Source: an uncultured Pseudomonadota bacterium (GTDB taxonomy: Bacteria; Pseudomonadota; Alphaproteobacteria; RF32; CAG-239). Taken from it: a DNA stretch of 46,297 bases. Each line of letters opens with the position of its first letter. Within the stretch, counting starts at the first letter, position 1. This document shows, in pieces, positions 14,633-23,263 of this stretch. The notes beneath the pieces are model-generated. The model did not search any database and was not told where the DNA came from. It saw nothing but the letters and a program-made list of their open reading frames with translations. A program made the position numbers and the translations under genes. The DNA is taken from assembly GCA_949286215.1 (NCBI GenBank), contig CASDYX010000012.1, positions 1 to 46,297 of the forward strand, read 5' to 3'.

Positions 14633-16510
14633 TTATTGGATTTTTGCATTGGTGCAAGTTGCTCTTCTTGTACACAAGTCGTCTCCATATGTATTATTAG
14701 GAACTTTCCACATGCAGGCAAATATCATTATACCTGATGCGTCAGAGCCGAGTATTACTGAGGCTTCTTGGGATGTGTTTGAGGCCGAGAATATTGTTGG
14801 GGTGCCATTGCAAGTTCCTGTTTTGCCAATCATTTGTATTGATGAATTTGAGTTAGCTGCCAATACGAAACCTAGACCAGATCCACCCCAACATACAATA
14901 CCGCCAATATTTGTCATTTTACTTCCATTTTCTAAGCGAAATGTCATTTTCTTGTTCTCATTTTTACCCTCATCATAATTTATTTGGCCACCTCCAATAT
15001 CAAAAGTACTTGCTGATAATGTAATCTTGATTGGTGAGCTTCCATCATCGGTTGCTCCTATGGGGTAGAAATAATATGCTCCTGCATCTCGTGTCATAGA
15101 TATAGAGGCTTTATTAATTTTAAATTCGGTTGCAGTATAAGAAGAATTAGTACTAAAATTCATAGTCTTTATATTATGTGTTCCTCCATTAATTGTTAAG
15201 TGGGAAGCTGCTTCGAATGATAAAGATTTGTTAATGTTTAATGAAGAGTTGCTGATTGTAAAAGAACACTTTGTAGGCATAGTTAAAGTATCAGCGGTTA
15301 AAGAGCCTCCGCTAAAGCTATTTGAGTTGGAAGCTAATCCAATTGTTGATGCGGATAAAGCTCCGTTTCCTGTTACAGAGGCATCGTTAAAAGTTAGATT
15401 TGTAGAGGCTTTAACATCAGCATTTATTTCGGAAGCTCCATTTAATGAAACTACGTTGGCGGTAATAGTGGTTTTGCTGCACAAATCACTACCTGCTTTA
15501 TCTGCTGAGAATATTTTTGTACCATTACCTATATACAGAGTTCCACTTGTGTTTGAAATGTTATTCATAACAATCACATCTTTTCCACTCATGGCATTTG
15601 AAGATAATTCAGCAAAGTTGGTTACAAGTACAGCATTGGGGTATTTGGATTTTATTTCACCTTCGCATGAGGCCATGGCTGTTTTACATTTAGATTTGCA
15701 ATCAGACCAATATTCACTACAGCCGTATGGTGCGGATACTGCAGTTCTGTTTCGACAGTTATCCGGATAAGCTTTTTCGCATTTAGAAGAACAATCTGAA
15801 AAATAGCTTTCACATCCATAAGGAGTTTGTACAGCTGTACGGTTACGACAGTTATCTGCATAAGCTTTTTGACAAACACTGTTGCAAGGCGACGCATAGT
15901 ATGTTTCACATCCATATGGCGTTGCTACTCCGCTTGGGCAGGTGCAAGTTGCATATCTGGTACCTGTATCATCGGTGCAAGCATTTCCTTTAATTTGAGG
16001 GTCGTTACAACTTGTATGAGGATATTTTGATGAATCACAATAACAGCGATGTTTACCGCCACAAGTATCAGAGCTTAAAGTTTTTGGATTTGTACAAGTT
16101 GAAGACGTATATTTATATGTTGCTTCACAACATCTATCATAAATAGAGTCATTATAAGGGCAAGCGCTATTAAATAGTCCTGAATCACAAGAAGTTACTG
16201 TGTAGCCTAGTCGCTTACAATTTTCTCCGGATGGATCAGAAAAATCATTCTCTTTTCCGTCACCAAAGCTAACGCCATCCTTTCCTGTGATAAAATAGAC
16301 GCCAGCTGTTTGATAGTTTGTACGATAGGGCAAGCCTACATCTAGGCTTGCCCCGGACAAAGGTTCAAATTGGTTTAGACTGGTTCTTACGAAGTGCGTG
16401 TATTGAGAGTGCACTCCCGAGTGATTATCCGAAATAAAATTATTTTCACTTACGCCGCCTAATGCAGTAAGCGCAAGTACCGATACTCCTATCGCAAGCT
16501 GCTTTCTCAT
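14633..16510 (-). CDS. Cysteine-rich secreted surface protein, complete member of repeated-leader family
   Basis: I recognise no named family. The 625-aa product starts MRKQLAIGVSVLALTALGG, a signal peptide shared with partial genes at both window ends. Residues ~98-283 are very rich in cysteine, with tandem ~30-aa units near 198-287 of the type YGC-x-Y-x9-C-x-x-AY-x-DNCRNRTAV. From about 295 to the end are Ser/Thr/Asn-rich beta-strand-like repeats with runs such as LSASTIGLASNSNSFSGGSL and LTINGGTHN, resembling a beta-helix adhesin. A last Cys-containing segment (CMWKVPNN...CTRRATC) closes the protein. No autotransporter barrel or LPxTG anchor is visible. The start at 16510 has GAGG correctly spaced; the upstream in-frame ATG at 16522 overlaps that Shine-Dalgarno. 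Confidence 0.8.
   Translation of the reverse strand: MRKQLAIGVSVLALTALGGVSENNFISDNHSGVHSQYTHFVRTSLNQFEPLSGASLDVGLPYRTNYQTAGVYFITGKDGVSFGDGKENDFSDPSGENCKRLGYTVTSCDSGLFNSACPYNDSIYDRCCEATYKYTSSTCTNPKTLSSDTCGGKHRCYCDSSKYPHTSCNDPQIKGNACTDDTGTRYATCTCPSGVATPYGCETYYASPCNSVCQKAYADNCRNRTAVQTPYGCESYFSDCSSKCEKAYPDNCRNRTAVSAPYGCSEYWSDCKSKCKTAMASCEGEIKSKYPNAVLVTNFAELSSNAMSGKDVIVMNNISNTSGTLYIGNGTKIFSADKAGSDLCSKTTITANVVSLNGASEINADVKASTNLTFNDASVTGNGALSASTIGLASNSNSFSGGSLTADTLTMPTKCSFTISNSSLNINKSLSFEAASHLTINGGTHNIKTMNFSTNSSYTATEFKINKASISMTRDAGAYYFYPIGATDDGSSPIKITLSASTFDIGGGQINYDEGKNENKKMTFRLENGSKMTNIGGIVCWGGSGLGFVLAANSNSSIQMIGKTGTCNGTPTIFSASNTSQEASVILGSDASGIMIFACMWKVPNNTYGDDLCTRRATCTNAKIQ
15650..15919 (-). repeat. 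In-gene tandem repeats encoding ~30-aa cysteine units
   Basis: Three successive units encode YGCETYY..., YGCESYF... and YGCSEYW.... The first two end in the identical peptide DNCRNRTAV; the third diverges after KCKTAM. The DNA of units one and two is still clearly alike, indicating fairly recent duplication. Confidence 0.8.
16328..16353. repeat. Perfect 11-bp GC-rich inverted repeat inside the surface-protein gene
   Basis: GGGCAAGCCTA (16328-16338) and TAGGCTTGCCC (16343-16353) are perfectly complementary with a 4-nt loop. It lies about codons 53-61 of the gene and is GC-rich in an AT-rich gene. No T-run follows in the gene's direction, so it is not a standard terminator. Confidence 0.8.
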
Positions 16511-16607
16511 GATACACCTCATTATAACGGAACTTTGTCACCTTATAATCTAGCATATTCAAAAGTATTTGTCAAATAGATTTACGTGAAGAGTTATATT
16601 TTGGCTA
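16511..16607 (-). promoter_or_regulatory. Shared expression cassette, copy 2 (box, sigma70 promoter, leader)
   Basis: On the minus strand: TAGCCAAAATA (16607 down to 16597), 32 nt from its first base to TTGACA (16575-16570), a 17-nt spacer, TAGATT (16552-16547), then a leader with TTATAATGAGGTGTATC. It is 97 nt from box to ATG, as in the other two copies. The first three bases of the box are the TAG stop codon of nagB, so the regulatory region begins exactly where nagB ends. Confidence 0.8.
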
Positions 16608-17402
16608 TTTCAAAATTTTGGAAGATTCGATATCCTTAAAATAGCGGATGGTATCAACTTCTAATTTATTGGCGGCGGCATCATCACACACGATAATGGC
16701 GTGTTGGTGCATTTGTAAAATACTGACCGGCCACATGTGGTTGATACCTTCTTCTATGGCGTGGCGAATAGCTAATGCTTTATTGGAACCTGTGGCCATA
16801 ATCAAAACCTCTTCAGCGTCCATAATTGTTCCAATACCAACCGTAAGCGCTGTTTTGGGTACTTGGTTTAAATCATTATTAAAAAAGCGGGCGTTGGCTT
16901 CAATGGTTTCCGTGGTTAGAGTTTTGATACGCGTGCGGGAAGACAAAGAAGAGCCCGGTTCATTGAAGGCAATATGTCCATCAGAACCGACCCCACCTAA
17001 GAATAAATTTATTTTGCCATAGGATTTAATTTTGTTTTCGTAGTTTTGGCATTCTTCGGCATAGTTGCGCGTCATTCCGTTTAGGAGATTGATGTTTTGC
17101 GGGCGAATATCAATATGCTTGAAGAAATTTTCTTCCATAAAGTAGTGGTAACTTTGCGGGTGTGCGGGTGGAAGTCCGATATATTCATCCATATTAAAAG
17201 TTACGACGTTTTTGAAAGAGATTTTTCCGGCCTGATTAAGGCGAATTAATTCTTTGTAGGTGCCTAAAGGAGTGGAGCCGGTCGGTAAGCCCAAAACAAA
17301 AGGCTTACTCTCGCTTGGGCGGAAAGTTTGTATCCGGTAAGCTATATAGTTAGCCGTCCAGAGGGAGCATTTTTCATAATCAGGTTGGATTAAAACTCGC
17401 AT
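16605..17402 (-). CDS. nagB: Glucosamine-6-phosphate deaminase
   Basis: It converts glucosamine-6-phosphate to fructose-6-phosphate and ammonia in the cytoplasm, the last dedicated step of N-acetylglucosamine use. The 265-aa length is that of the long NagB form. Visible motifs are [18 protein letters not shown] (Asp72/Glu73) and [17 protein letters not shown] with Asp141, His143 and Glu148, matching the catalytic positions of the E. coli enzyme. The gene overlaps the 3' end of nagA by 13 nt, so the two are translationally coupled. N-acetylglucosamine could come from peptidoglycan or host glycans. No NagC-like operator was recognised. Confidence 0.95.
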   Translation of the reverse strand: MRVLIQPDYEKCSLWTANYIAYRIQTFRPSESKPFVLGLPTGSTPLGTYKELIRLNQAGKISFKNVVTFNMDEYIGLPPAHPQSYHYFMEENFFKHIDIRPQNINLLNGMTRNYAEECQNYENKIKSYGKINLFLGGVGSDGHIAFNEPGSSLSSRTRIKTLTTETIEANARFFNNDLNQVPKTALTVGIGTIMDAEEVLIMATGSNKALAIRHAIEEGINHMWPVSILQMHQHAIIVCDDAAANKLEVDTIRYFKDIESSKILK

Positions 17403-18574
17403 ATCGTTTTTCCTTGTTTGTAAAGTTTGCCGTTAATTATGGTATATTTAATTTTGAAGTCTTTGTCAAAAATTACTAAGTCTGCATCATAGCCAGGGGC
17501 AATGAGACCTAAGTGTTCTCTTCTCATAATCTTGGCCGGATTGGTGGAGGCCATTTGAATGGCTTGTTCTAGGCTCAAACCAAACGAAACTAAATTTTTG
17601 ACGCCCTCTATCATGGTGAGTGCCGAACCGGCTATGACATTATCGGATTTGCGGTAAAAACATTTATCCAAATAAACTTCATCGCCATTGGCAATAAGAG
17701 GTAATTTCTTTTGTTTGGTGGTTTTAAGTGAATCGGTTACCAGCACAAGTTTATCGAGAGGTTTGCAACGGAGCAAAAATTTGATGAACTCAGGGTTGAT
17801 GTGAATACCATCGGCAATGAGTTCACATGACATTTCAGGATGAATAAAAACTGCGCCGACCGCTCCTGGGTCACGGTGATGCATTCGGCTCATGGCATTA
17901 AACAAATGAGTGGTATGCAAAATCCGAACTTGCATGCCTTCTACCATTTGCTCATAGGTGGCATTGGTGTGTCCGGCTTGCAGGACAATGCCTTTGGAAA
18001 CACAAAATAGGGCAAGTTCCCGCATGCCTTTGAGTTCAGGAGCAACGGTCATATTGATGATTTTGCCTTTGGCAGCTTTGAGAAAATCTTCCATTAAAGA
18101 AATATCTACCGGGCTCAAAGAATCGGCAGATTGGACACCGAGACGATCTGGTGATATGAAAGGGCCTTCAAGATGCAAACCTAAAATTTTGGCTCCGGTT
18201 TCTTGTCCCATGGCTGAAACAACGGCTTTGATGGCCTTAATCATTTCTTTTTTTGGAGCGCTGTAAAGAGTGGGAATAAACGAGGTTACGCCGTAGCGGG
18301 GCAAAATCTCAGACATCTTAAGGATAGAATCGGGGGATAGGTCATCAGTTCCAAATCCTCCAATGCCGTGGATATGAGTATCCATCAGTCCGGGGGCAAT
18401 GTAGTTTTGCTCCATATCAATAAATTTGACGTCTGGAGAGAATTTTTTCTTGGCAAAACGAGCCTCATTGAAAACATCAATAATCTTATAATCTTTTAAC
18501 AAAACCGCACAATTGTTCATTACGGAATAGCCGGTTAGAACATTAGCATTATGCAAACATATTTCAGAGGTCAT
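17390..18574 (-). CDS. nagA: N-acetylglucosamine-6-phosphate deacetylase
   Basis: It removes acetate from GlcNAc-6-phosphate to feed NagB. An amidohydrolase-fold protein of 394 aa from the ATG at 18574, preceded by GGGAG. A TTG at 18604 also opens the frame but is less likely. Metal-site motifs: DTHIHG (His67, His69), HLEGPFISP (Glu135), GHTNA, and TTHLFNAMS followed by HHRDPG. The catalytic aspartate is in LVTDSL; GSALTM follows. All expected segments are present. It is divergent from the proline iminopeptidase gene. No PTS transporter is in the window, so substrate entry must be encoded elsewhere. Confidence 0.95.
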   Translation of the reverse strand: MTSEICLHNANVLTGYSVMNNCAVLLKDYKIIDVFNEARFAKKKFSPDVKFIDMEQNYIAPGLMDTHIHGIGGFGTDDLSPDSILKMSEILPRYGVTSFIPTLYSAPKKEMIKAIKAVVSAMGQETGAKILGLHLEGPFISPDRLGVQSADSLSPVDISLMEDFLKAAKGKIINMTVAPELKGMRELALFCVSKGIVLQAGHTNATYEQMVEGMQVRILHTTHLFNAMSRMHHRDPGAVGAVFIHPEMSCELIADGIHINPEFIKFLLRCKPLDKLVLVTDSLKTTKQKKLPLIANGDEVYLDKCFYRKSDNVIAGSALTMIEGVKNLVSFGLSLEQAIQMASTNPAKIMRREHLGLIAPGYDADLVIFDKDFKIKYTIINGKLYKQGKTICEF

Positions 18575-18631
18575 GTCGCGTTTCTCTCCCTTATTATTTT
18601 GCAAAATATTATAGTTTCAAAAAGTAAATTA

Positions 18632-18659
18632 TTGCCTAAATTTTTATTTTGTTTATGCT
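18632..18659 (+). promoter_or_regulatory. Putative sigma70 promoter of the iminopeptidase gene
   Basis: TTGCCT (18632-18637), a 16-nt spacer and TATGCT (18654-18659) lie 25 nt upstream of the chosen start. Confidence 0.4.
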
Positions 18660-18684
18660 AAGAGACGTAATAAAGGAGAGAAAC

Positions 18685-19629
18685 ATGTGGAAAGATTTTT
18701 GGCATAAACTGTTTGAACCTAAAGCCTTTAATCAAGGTTTTTTGCCTGAAGCCGACGGACATAAAGTGTTTTTTGCGGAATATGGAAACCCAAAAGGAAA
18801 GGTGGTTTTATTGACTCATGGAGGGCCAGGGGGACGAACAAGTGCCGGACATGCCAAAATCTTTGATTTGAAAAAATATCGGGTGATTATGTTTGACCAA
18901 AGAGGGTGCGGCTTATCAGAACCCAAAGGTGAGATGAAAAATAATACCATGGAAGATATTATTTGGGATATCAAACGTCTTTATGATTATCTCCATTTGA
19001 GTGGAAAAGTGATTTTGCGCGGTGCTTCTTGGGGCTCAACCGTCATGTTGTGCTTTGCTGAAAGATATCCTGAATTGGTTGACAAGCTCCTTCTTTCACA
19101 AGTGTTTTTGGCTGATGAAGTGCATAGTGAATGGTTTGATAAAAAAAGTGCACTCTTTTATCCAGAGTTTATGGAACAAATGCAAGAAAATGCCGGAAGT
19201 TGGAAGTCTTTGCCTGAGTATTATGCCGAATTGATTAATGCCGATGATTTGAATAAGAATTTGATGGCGGCTAATCAATATGGTTGGTATGAAAGAATTT
19301 TGGGAAATGTTAATCCTGCTTTCGGCACAAAAGAAATTTTAGATGAAGATGAATATGCTGAGCTGAAAATTTATCTGAATTATGCAGCCAAAGCTTATAC
19401 TTTGAAAAATAACCAAATTATGCGCAATGTGAAGAAAATTCAAAATATTCCGGCACTTCTGATTCATAATCGCTTGGATATGGATTGTCCTTTATATTCG
19501 GTTTGGCAGTTGCATAAAAATATGCCTCACTCAAAGTTGAAAATAGCTCCCGGAATCGGACACTATAATCCGCAGTTGAAGAAGTTTATTGCGCGAGAAA
19601 TTAAGGCTTATTTGGCAGAAAATGATTAA
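18685..19629 (+). CDS. pip: Proline iminopeptidase-like alpha/beta hydrolase
   Basis: It probably removes N-terminal proline from peptides (family S33). From the ATG at 18685 (AAGGAGAG four bases upstream) it has 314 aa, typical for the family; an ATG at 18649 would add 12 residues and lacks a Shine-Dalgarno. Motifs: oxyanion-hole HGGPGG (45-50), MFDQRGCGLSEP (69-80) and nucleophile GASWGS (Ser115). A cap domain follows, then NRLDMDCP, containing the likely Asp, and GIGHYNP with the likely His. Substrate specificity is inferred from motifs. Monocistronic, divergent from nagA. Confidence 0.88.
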   Translation: MWKDFWHKLFEPKAFNQGFLPEADGHKVFFAEYGNPKGKVVLLTHGGPGGRTSAGHAKIFDLKKYRVIMFDQRGCGLSEPKGEMKNNTMEDIIWDIKRLYDYLHLSGKVILRGASWGSTVMLCFAERYPELVDKLLLSQVFLADEVHSEWFDKKSALFYPEFMEQMQENAGSWKSLPEYYAELINADDLNKNLMAANQYGWYERILGNVNPAFGTKEILDEDEYAELKIYLNYAAKAYTLKNNQIMRNVKKIQNIPALLIHNRLDMDCPLYSVWQLHKNMPHSKLKIAPGIGHYNPQLKKFIAREIKAYLAEND

Positions 19630-19646
19630 TATTTTTAAAAGTATCG

Positions 19647-19674
19647 TTGACATTTGGAATGAGGGTGCTACTTT
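19647..19674 (+). promoter_or_regulatory. Putative sigma70 promoter of the AlgX-like/MBOAT operon
   Basis: A perfect TTGACA (19647-19652), a 16-nt spacer and TACTTT (19669-19674) lie 31 nt before the ATG of the AlgX-like gene. Confidence 0.5.
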
Positions 19675-19705
19675 CTCCCTTTAGTTGTTGTTTGAGGAAT
19701 AATAT

Positions 19706-21031
19706 ATGCGTCGAGTAATCATTGCTACACTATTAACATGCTTGATTTTGATATGGGGAAGTGATTTCTATCTGGTGGGAGAGCCTGTCTCTTTTGACTG
19801 GAAAGTCTTTGTCATTATTTTGACCTTGGCTGGGTTGGCTTGCTATAAATTGGTGGATTATTTGGCGCAATTCAAAATTATTGAACATAATTCCCGAATC
19901 GATATTGTTTTTGTGGCTTTTGTTATTGCTTTTATGTTTGTACCTATCTCAAAAATTAATCATGATAAAATCAGCCAACAAGAAAACAGAACTTTAGCCG
20001 AATATGTGCCTTTGGTGAAAGACGGAAAAATTAATTTTAATTATGGCAGAGATTTTGAGGCTTGGTTTAATGACCATTTTAATCAACGCAAACTCTTTAT
20101 TGATGTGAACAGCGAGATTAATTTATTTCTTAATCGCAAACTAAAAAGCGAAACAGCTATGAGCGGTAAAGACGGTTGGATGTTTACCAAACGCTGGAGC
20201 TCGGTTGAAATGTTCCAAAATAAGGATTTGTTCAGTAATAATGATTTGCGAAAAATTCAAGAAAATTTGGAGCATATTTCTATTTGGGCAAAGAAAAACG
20301 GAATGAAGTTTTATTTGTTTTTAGTGCCAGATAAAGAACGTATTTATCCCGAATTTTATCCTGATGGATTTGAAAAAGAAAATCCTGTATCAAAAATCGA
20401 ACAGGTTTATTCTTTTTTGAAAGCTCGCTCTTTTGTTCCGGTTGTTTACCCAGGAGATGCTTTATTGAAAGCTAAAAAAGAACATATCTTGTTTTATAAA
20501 ACAGGTACGCATTGGAATCATCAAGGAGCTTATGTCGGTTATTTGGAATTGTTTAATCGCATAAAAAAAGATTTTCCTCATTTGAAAGTGATGAAAACAA
20601 AAGATTTTAATATTATTCCAAAGGTAAGTGCCGATGTGGATATTGCCTCGGCTTTGGGAATTGATGCTTATAAGGTTTTGCCGGAATCGGAATTGACTTA
20701 TGATGAATTTGAGGTCAAAAAGCCAACCGTTCAAAGCTCTTATGCTATGGTGGATAAAGAAAAAAGAATCGAAACTTATGATTTTTCTTCTTCAAATCCT
20801 AATAATGTGTTGAGAGGCGTATTTTATGCCGATAGTCAGTTCTTGCGGATGAATTGGTATGCGGCGGAAAGTTTTAAGAATATGCTCCATATTTATACCG
20901 GTTATGGCAGAGATTATGACTTGCCATATATGAAAGAAACGATTGTTAATTATAAGCCCGATATTTTTGTGATTGAAACTGGGGAACGTTTCTTGAGCCG
21001 TTTACTGAATTTGGAATTGCCAGAGGAGTAA
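19706..21031 (+). CDS. AlgX/AlgJ-like SGNH protein, glycan O-acetylation accessory
   Basis: The 441-aa protein has two or three N-terminal membrane segments (about 5-20, 32-50, 65-82) and a periplasmic domain like the AlgX/AlgJ SGNH-type O-acetyltransferases that move acetyl groups onto an exported polysaccharide. Family signatures are SGKDGWMF (about 153-160), FYLFLVPDKERIYPEF (202-217), THWNHQGAY (268-276) and YADSQF (374-379). The usual Asp of the D-x-H pair is Gly267 here (GTHW), and the serine block reads ADS rather than GDS, so acetyltransferase activity may be reduced or altered. GAGGAATAAT precedes the ATG. The MBOAT gene starts four nt after its stop. Confidence 0.85.
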   Translation: MRRVIIATLLTCLILIWGSDFYLVGEPVSFDWKVFVIILTLAGLACYKLVDYLAQFKIIEHNSRIDIVFVAFVIAFMFVPISKINHDKISQQENRTLAEYVPLVKDGKINFNYGRDFEAWFNDHFNQRKLFIDVNSEINLFLNRKLKSETAMSGKDGWMFTKRWSSVEMFQNKDLFSNNDLRKIQENLEHISIWAKKNGMKFYLFLVPDKERIYPEFYPDGFEKENPVSKIEQVYSFLKARSFVPVVYPGDALLKAKKEHILFYKTGTHWNHQGAYVGYLELFNRIKKDFPHLKVMKTKDFNIIPKVSADVDIASALGIDAYKVLPESELTYDEFEVKKPTVQSSYAMVDKEKRIETYDFSSSNPNNVLRGVFYADSQFLRMNWYAAESFKNMLHIYTGYGRDYDLPYMKETIVNYKPDIFVIETGERFLSRLLNLELPEE

Positions 21032-21035
21032 AAAA

Positions 21036-22442
21036 ATGCTGTTTAGCTCAATGACATTTTTGTTTGTGTTTATGCCTGTGGTTATGGCGATTTATTTTCT
21101 GGCAAAAAAAGAAATCAGAAATTATGTCTTGTTGATTGCCAGCATTATTTTTTATGCTTGGGGCGAGCCCAGATATTTGGCAATTATGATTATTACCATT
21201 TTGGTAAATTATATCGGCGCTTTGTGCTTGGATAAGTACCAAAATCCGCGTCAGAGGTTGGGAATTGTAACCGCCACAATTTTGGTTGATTTGAGCTTTT
21301 TGTTCTATTTTAAGTATTTTAATTTTGTGGTTGATAATATTAATTTGGTATTTCAGACACATATTGATTTTGTAGATGTGATTATGCCGATTGGTATTTC
21401 CTTTTACACGTTTCAGGCGATGTCGTATTTGATTGATGTTTATCGCAAAGAAATTCCGGCACAGAGAGATGTTTATAAATTGGCGCTTTATATCGTGCTC
21501 TTTCCGCAACTCGTTGCCGGTCCGATTGTTAAATATCATGATGTTTGTGAACAAATTGATGAACGTAAGGTCGAATTCAAATATGTTATTATCGGGTTGA
21601 AACGCTTTATTATCGGTTTGGCGAAAAAGGTTTTGATTGCCAATACCTTGGCAGAGGTGGTTGATAAGATTTTTGAGCAAGCTCCCGAAAATTTAACAAC
21701 CGAAATTGCTTGGTTGGGCGCTGTTGCCTATTGTTTGCAGCTTTATTATGATTTTTCGGGATATTCCGATATGGCCATCGGATTAGGTTTGATGTTTGGC
21801 TTTAAGTTCTTGGAAAACTTTAACTATCCATATATTTCCAAATCCATCAGCGAATTTTGGCGGAGATGGCATATTTCTTTGGCAACATGGTTTCGCCAAT
21901 ATCTCTATATTCCGTTGGGCGGAAACAGAAAAGGAACGCTTAGAACATACTGGAATTTGTTTTTTATCTTTTTAGTTACGGGTGTTTGGCATGGCGCTGC
22001 TTGGAATTATATTCTGTGGGGCGTTTGGAACGGCATATTTATCGTGTTTGAACGCTTTATCGGTTGGAGTAAAGATAAAGCTGATACCAAACTCGTGAGT
22101 ATTGGAAAGCATATTTATGCTTTGATTGCCATTATTTTCGGAATGATTATTTTTAGAGCATCAACCGTGGCTTATGGTGCGGAATTTATAGGAAAAATGC
22201 TAGGTATTAATGTTGGTGAACATTTGCCTGATTTTGATTATGGTATGAACAATAAATTTGCGCTGATGATGGCTGTGGGATTAATTTGTGCGATGCCGGT
22301 ATGCAAAAATATGCTGTATGTGGCTTATGAACGCAAAGTTTTGAGAACAGCTATTAATATTTGGCTATTTGTTTTGTTCTTCTGGTCCACAATTAGTTTG
22401 GCGGCATCAACCTATAATCCGTTTATTTATTTCAGATTTTAG
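21036..22442 (+). CDS. MBOAT family O-acyltransferase (AlgI-like), first copy
   Basis: The 468-aa integral membrane protein has about ten hydrophobic segments. It belongs to the AlgI/DltB-type MBOAT group that passes acyl groups from the cytoplasm to periplasmic glycans. Diagnostic strings: MLFSSMTFLFVFMPVVMAIYF at the start, IMPIGISFYTFQAMSYLIDV, FPQLVAGPI, FDFSGYSDMAIGLGLMFGF-like segment, FWRRWHISLATWFRQYLYIP and the catalytic His in TGVWHGAAWN. It forms a pair with the AlgX-like gene, mirroring the MBOAT plus AlgJ/AlgX partnership. It ends convergently, three bases from the YqeK-like gene, with no terminator between them. A second MBOAT lies at 25497-26891. Confidence 0.93.
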   Translation: MLFSSMTFLFVFMPVVMAIYFLAKKEIRNYVLLIASIIFYAWGEPRYLAIMIITILVNYIGALCLDKYQNPRQRLGIVTATILVDLSFLFYFKYFNFVVDNINLVFQTHIDFVDVIMPIGISFYTFQAMSYLIDVYRKEIPAQRDVYKLALYIVLFPQLVAGPIVKYHDVCEQIDERKVEFKYVIIGLKRFIIGLAKKVLIANTLAEVVDKIFEQAPENLTTEIAWLGAVAYCLQLYYDFSGYSDMAIGLGLMFGFKFLENFNYPYISKSISEFWRRWHISLATWFRQYLYIPLGGNRKGTLRTYWNLFFIFLVTGVWHGAAWNYILWGVWNGIFIVFERFIGWSKDKADTKLVSIGKHIYALIAIIFGMIIFRASTVAYGAEFIGKMLGINVGEHLPDFDYGMNNKFALMMAVGLICAMPVCKNMLYVAYERKVLRTAINIWLFVLFFWSTISLAASTYNPFIYFRF

Positions 22443-22445
22443 GTG

Positions 22446-23051
22446 TTAGGAAACGGCTTGAACCGGTGTTAAATCTTGCAGAGCAGCCTTGAGCCAAGGG
22501 TGAACAACCGGCATTGGCGTTGCGTTGTGCAGACTGTTAAACAGATAGCAATAAACACCATCATCTAAAGATTTTTCTAATTGTTTGATGACTAAAGGTG
22601 TGAAGGCGGGTAGGTCTTGGCTAGCCCAGCTTAATTTATCGGCTAAAAATAAAATTTTATCGAGTTTTGTGGCTTGGGCGCGTAAGGTGGTGTGGCAAGA
22701 TACGGCATTTAAGACTTCTTTGTCCGTAATGTTAAAATTCTCAACGGCAATGACGCGGGAGAGTTTTTGATGTAAAAGATCGGGGAGTTGTCTTTCTTCG
22801 GCTAAAATTTCTAAATCATAAATTTGTGCTAACTCCAGGTATTCTTCTTTGGCAAAGATACGACTGATATCATGTAAAAGTGCTGCAGATGAGGCTTGTT
22901 CAGATGAAATTCCAAATTTTTGAGCGAGCTTTAAGGCATTATGACGGACTTGTAAGGTATGTGCCCAAACTTGAAGTTTATTGGCTTGGGTGAAATTGCG
23001 TTTGATGTTTTCTTCTAGTGAAAGCCCGTTAAAATAAGTAATATCATTCAT
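22446..23051 (-). CDS. HD-domain hydrolase, YqeK-like
   Basis: The 201-aa protein has the arrangement of YqeK-type HD hydrolases: HTLQVRHNALKLAQKFG (His near 31), then AALLHDISRI (HD pair near 61-62), a conserved CHTT and LDKILFLADKLS (Asp near 140). YqeK cleaves diadenosine tetraphosphate symmetrically to two ADP. In many bacteria it sits next to nadD, which it does not here. It is the only minus-strand gene inside the glycan locus and interrupts the two halves of it. The start is preceded by a weak Shine-Dalgarno only. Substrate assignment is by family motif. Confidence 0.8.
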   Translation of the reverse strand: MNDITYFNGLSLEENIKRNFTQANKLQVWAHTLQVRHNALKLAQKFGISSEQASSAALLHDISRIFAKEEYLELAQIYDLEILAEERQLPDLLHQKLSRVIAVENFNITDKEVLNAVSCHTTLRAQATKLDKILFLADKLSWASQDLPAFTPLVIKQLEKSLDDGVYCYLFNSLHNATPMPVVHPWLKAALQDLTPVQAVS

Positions 23052-23196
23052 AGCGAAAATCCTTTTCTTGGGTCCTTATATTAACTTATTCTTATATATA
23101 ACTGATTTTCAATAAAATTACCAGCTTTTTCTTGTGTGTGATAAACTAAAGTTGATATCGATGATGTTGCAAATGTGGGTATTGATGAGAAAAAAG

Positions 23197-23224
23197 TTGC
23201 CTTTGGTTAGGGAAGGTGTAACAT
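23197..23224 (+). promoter_or_regulatory. Putative promoter of the rml operon
   Basis: TTGCCT (23197-23202), a 16-nt spacer and TAACAT (23219-23224) lie 39 nt upstream of rmlA. The match is moderate. Confidence 0.35.
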
Positions 23225-23263
23225 AGAACAGGTTTTTTGAATTTGAAATAAAGGACGTGTCCC

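Noticed and set aside
15228..15770. 180-codon plus-strand ORF opposite the cysteine-rich gene
   Set aside because: It is antisense to a gene with a clear signal peptide, promoter and repeats, has no promoter or Shine-Dalgarno, and its translation shows no domain.
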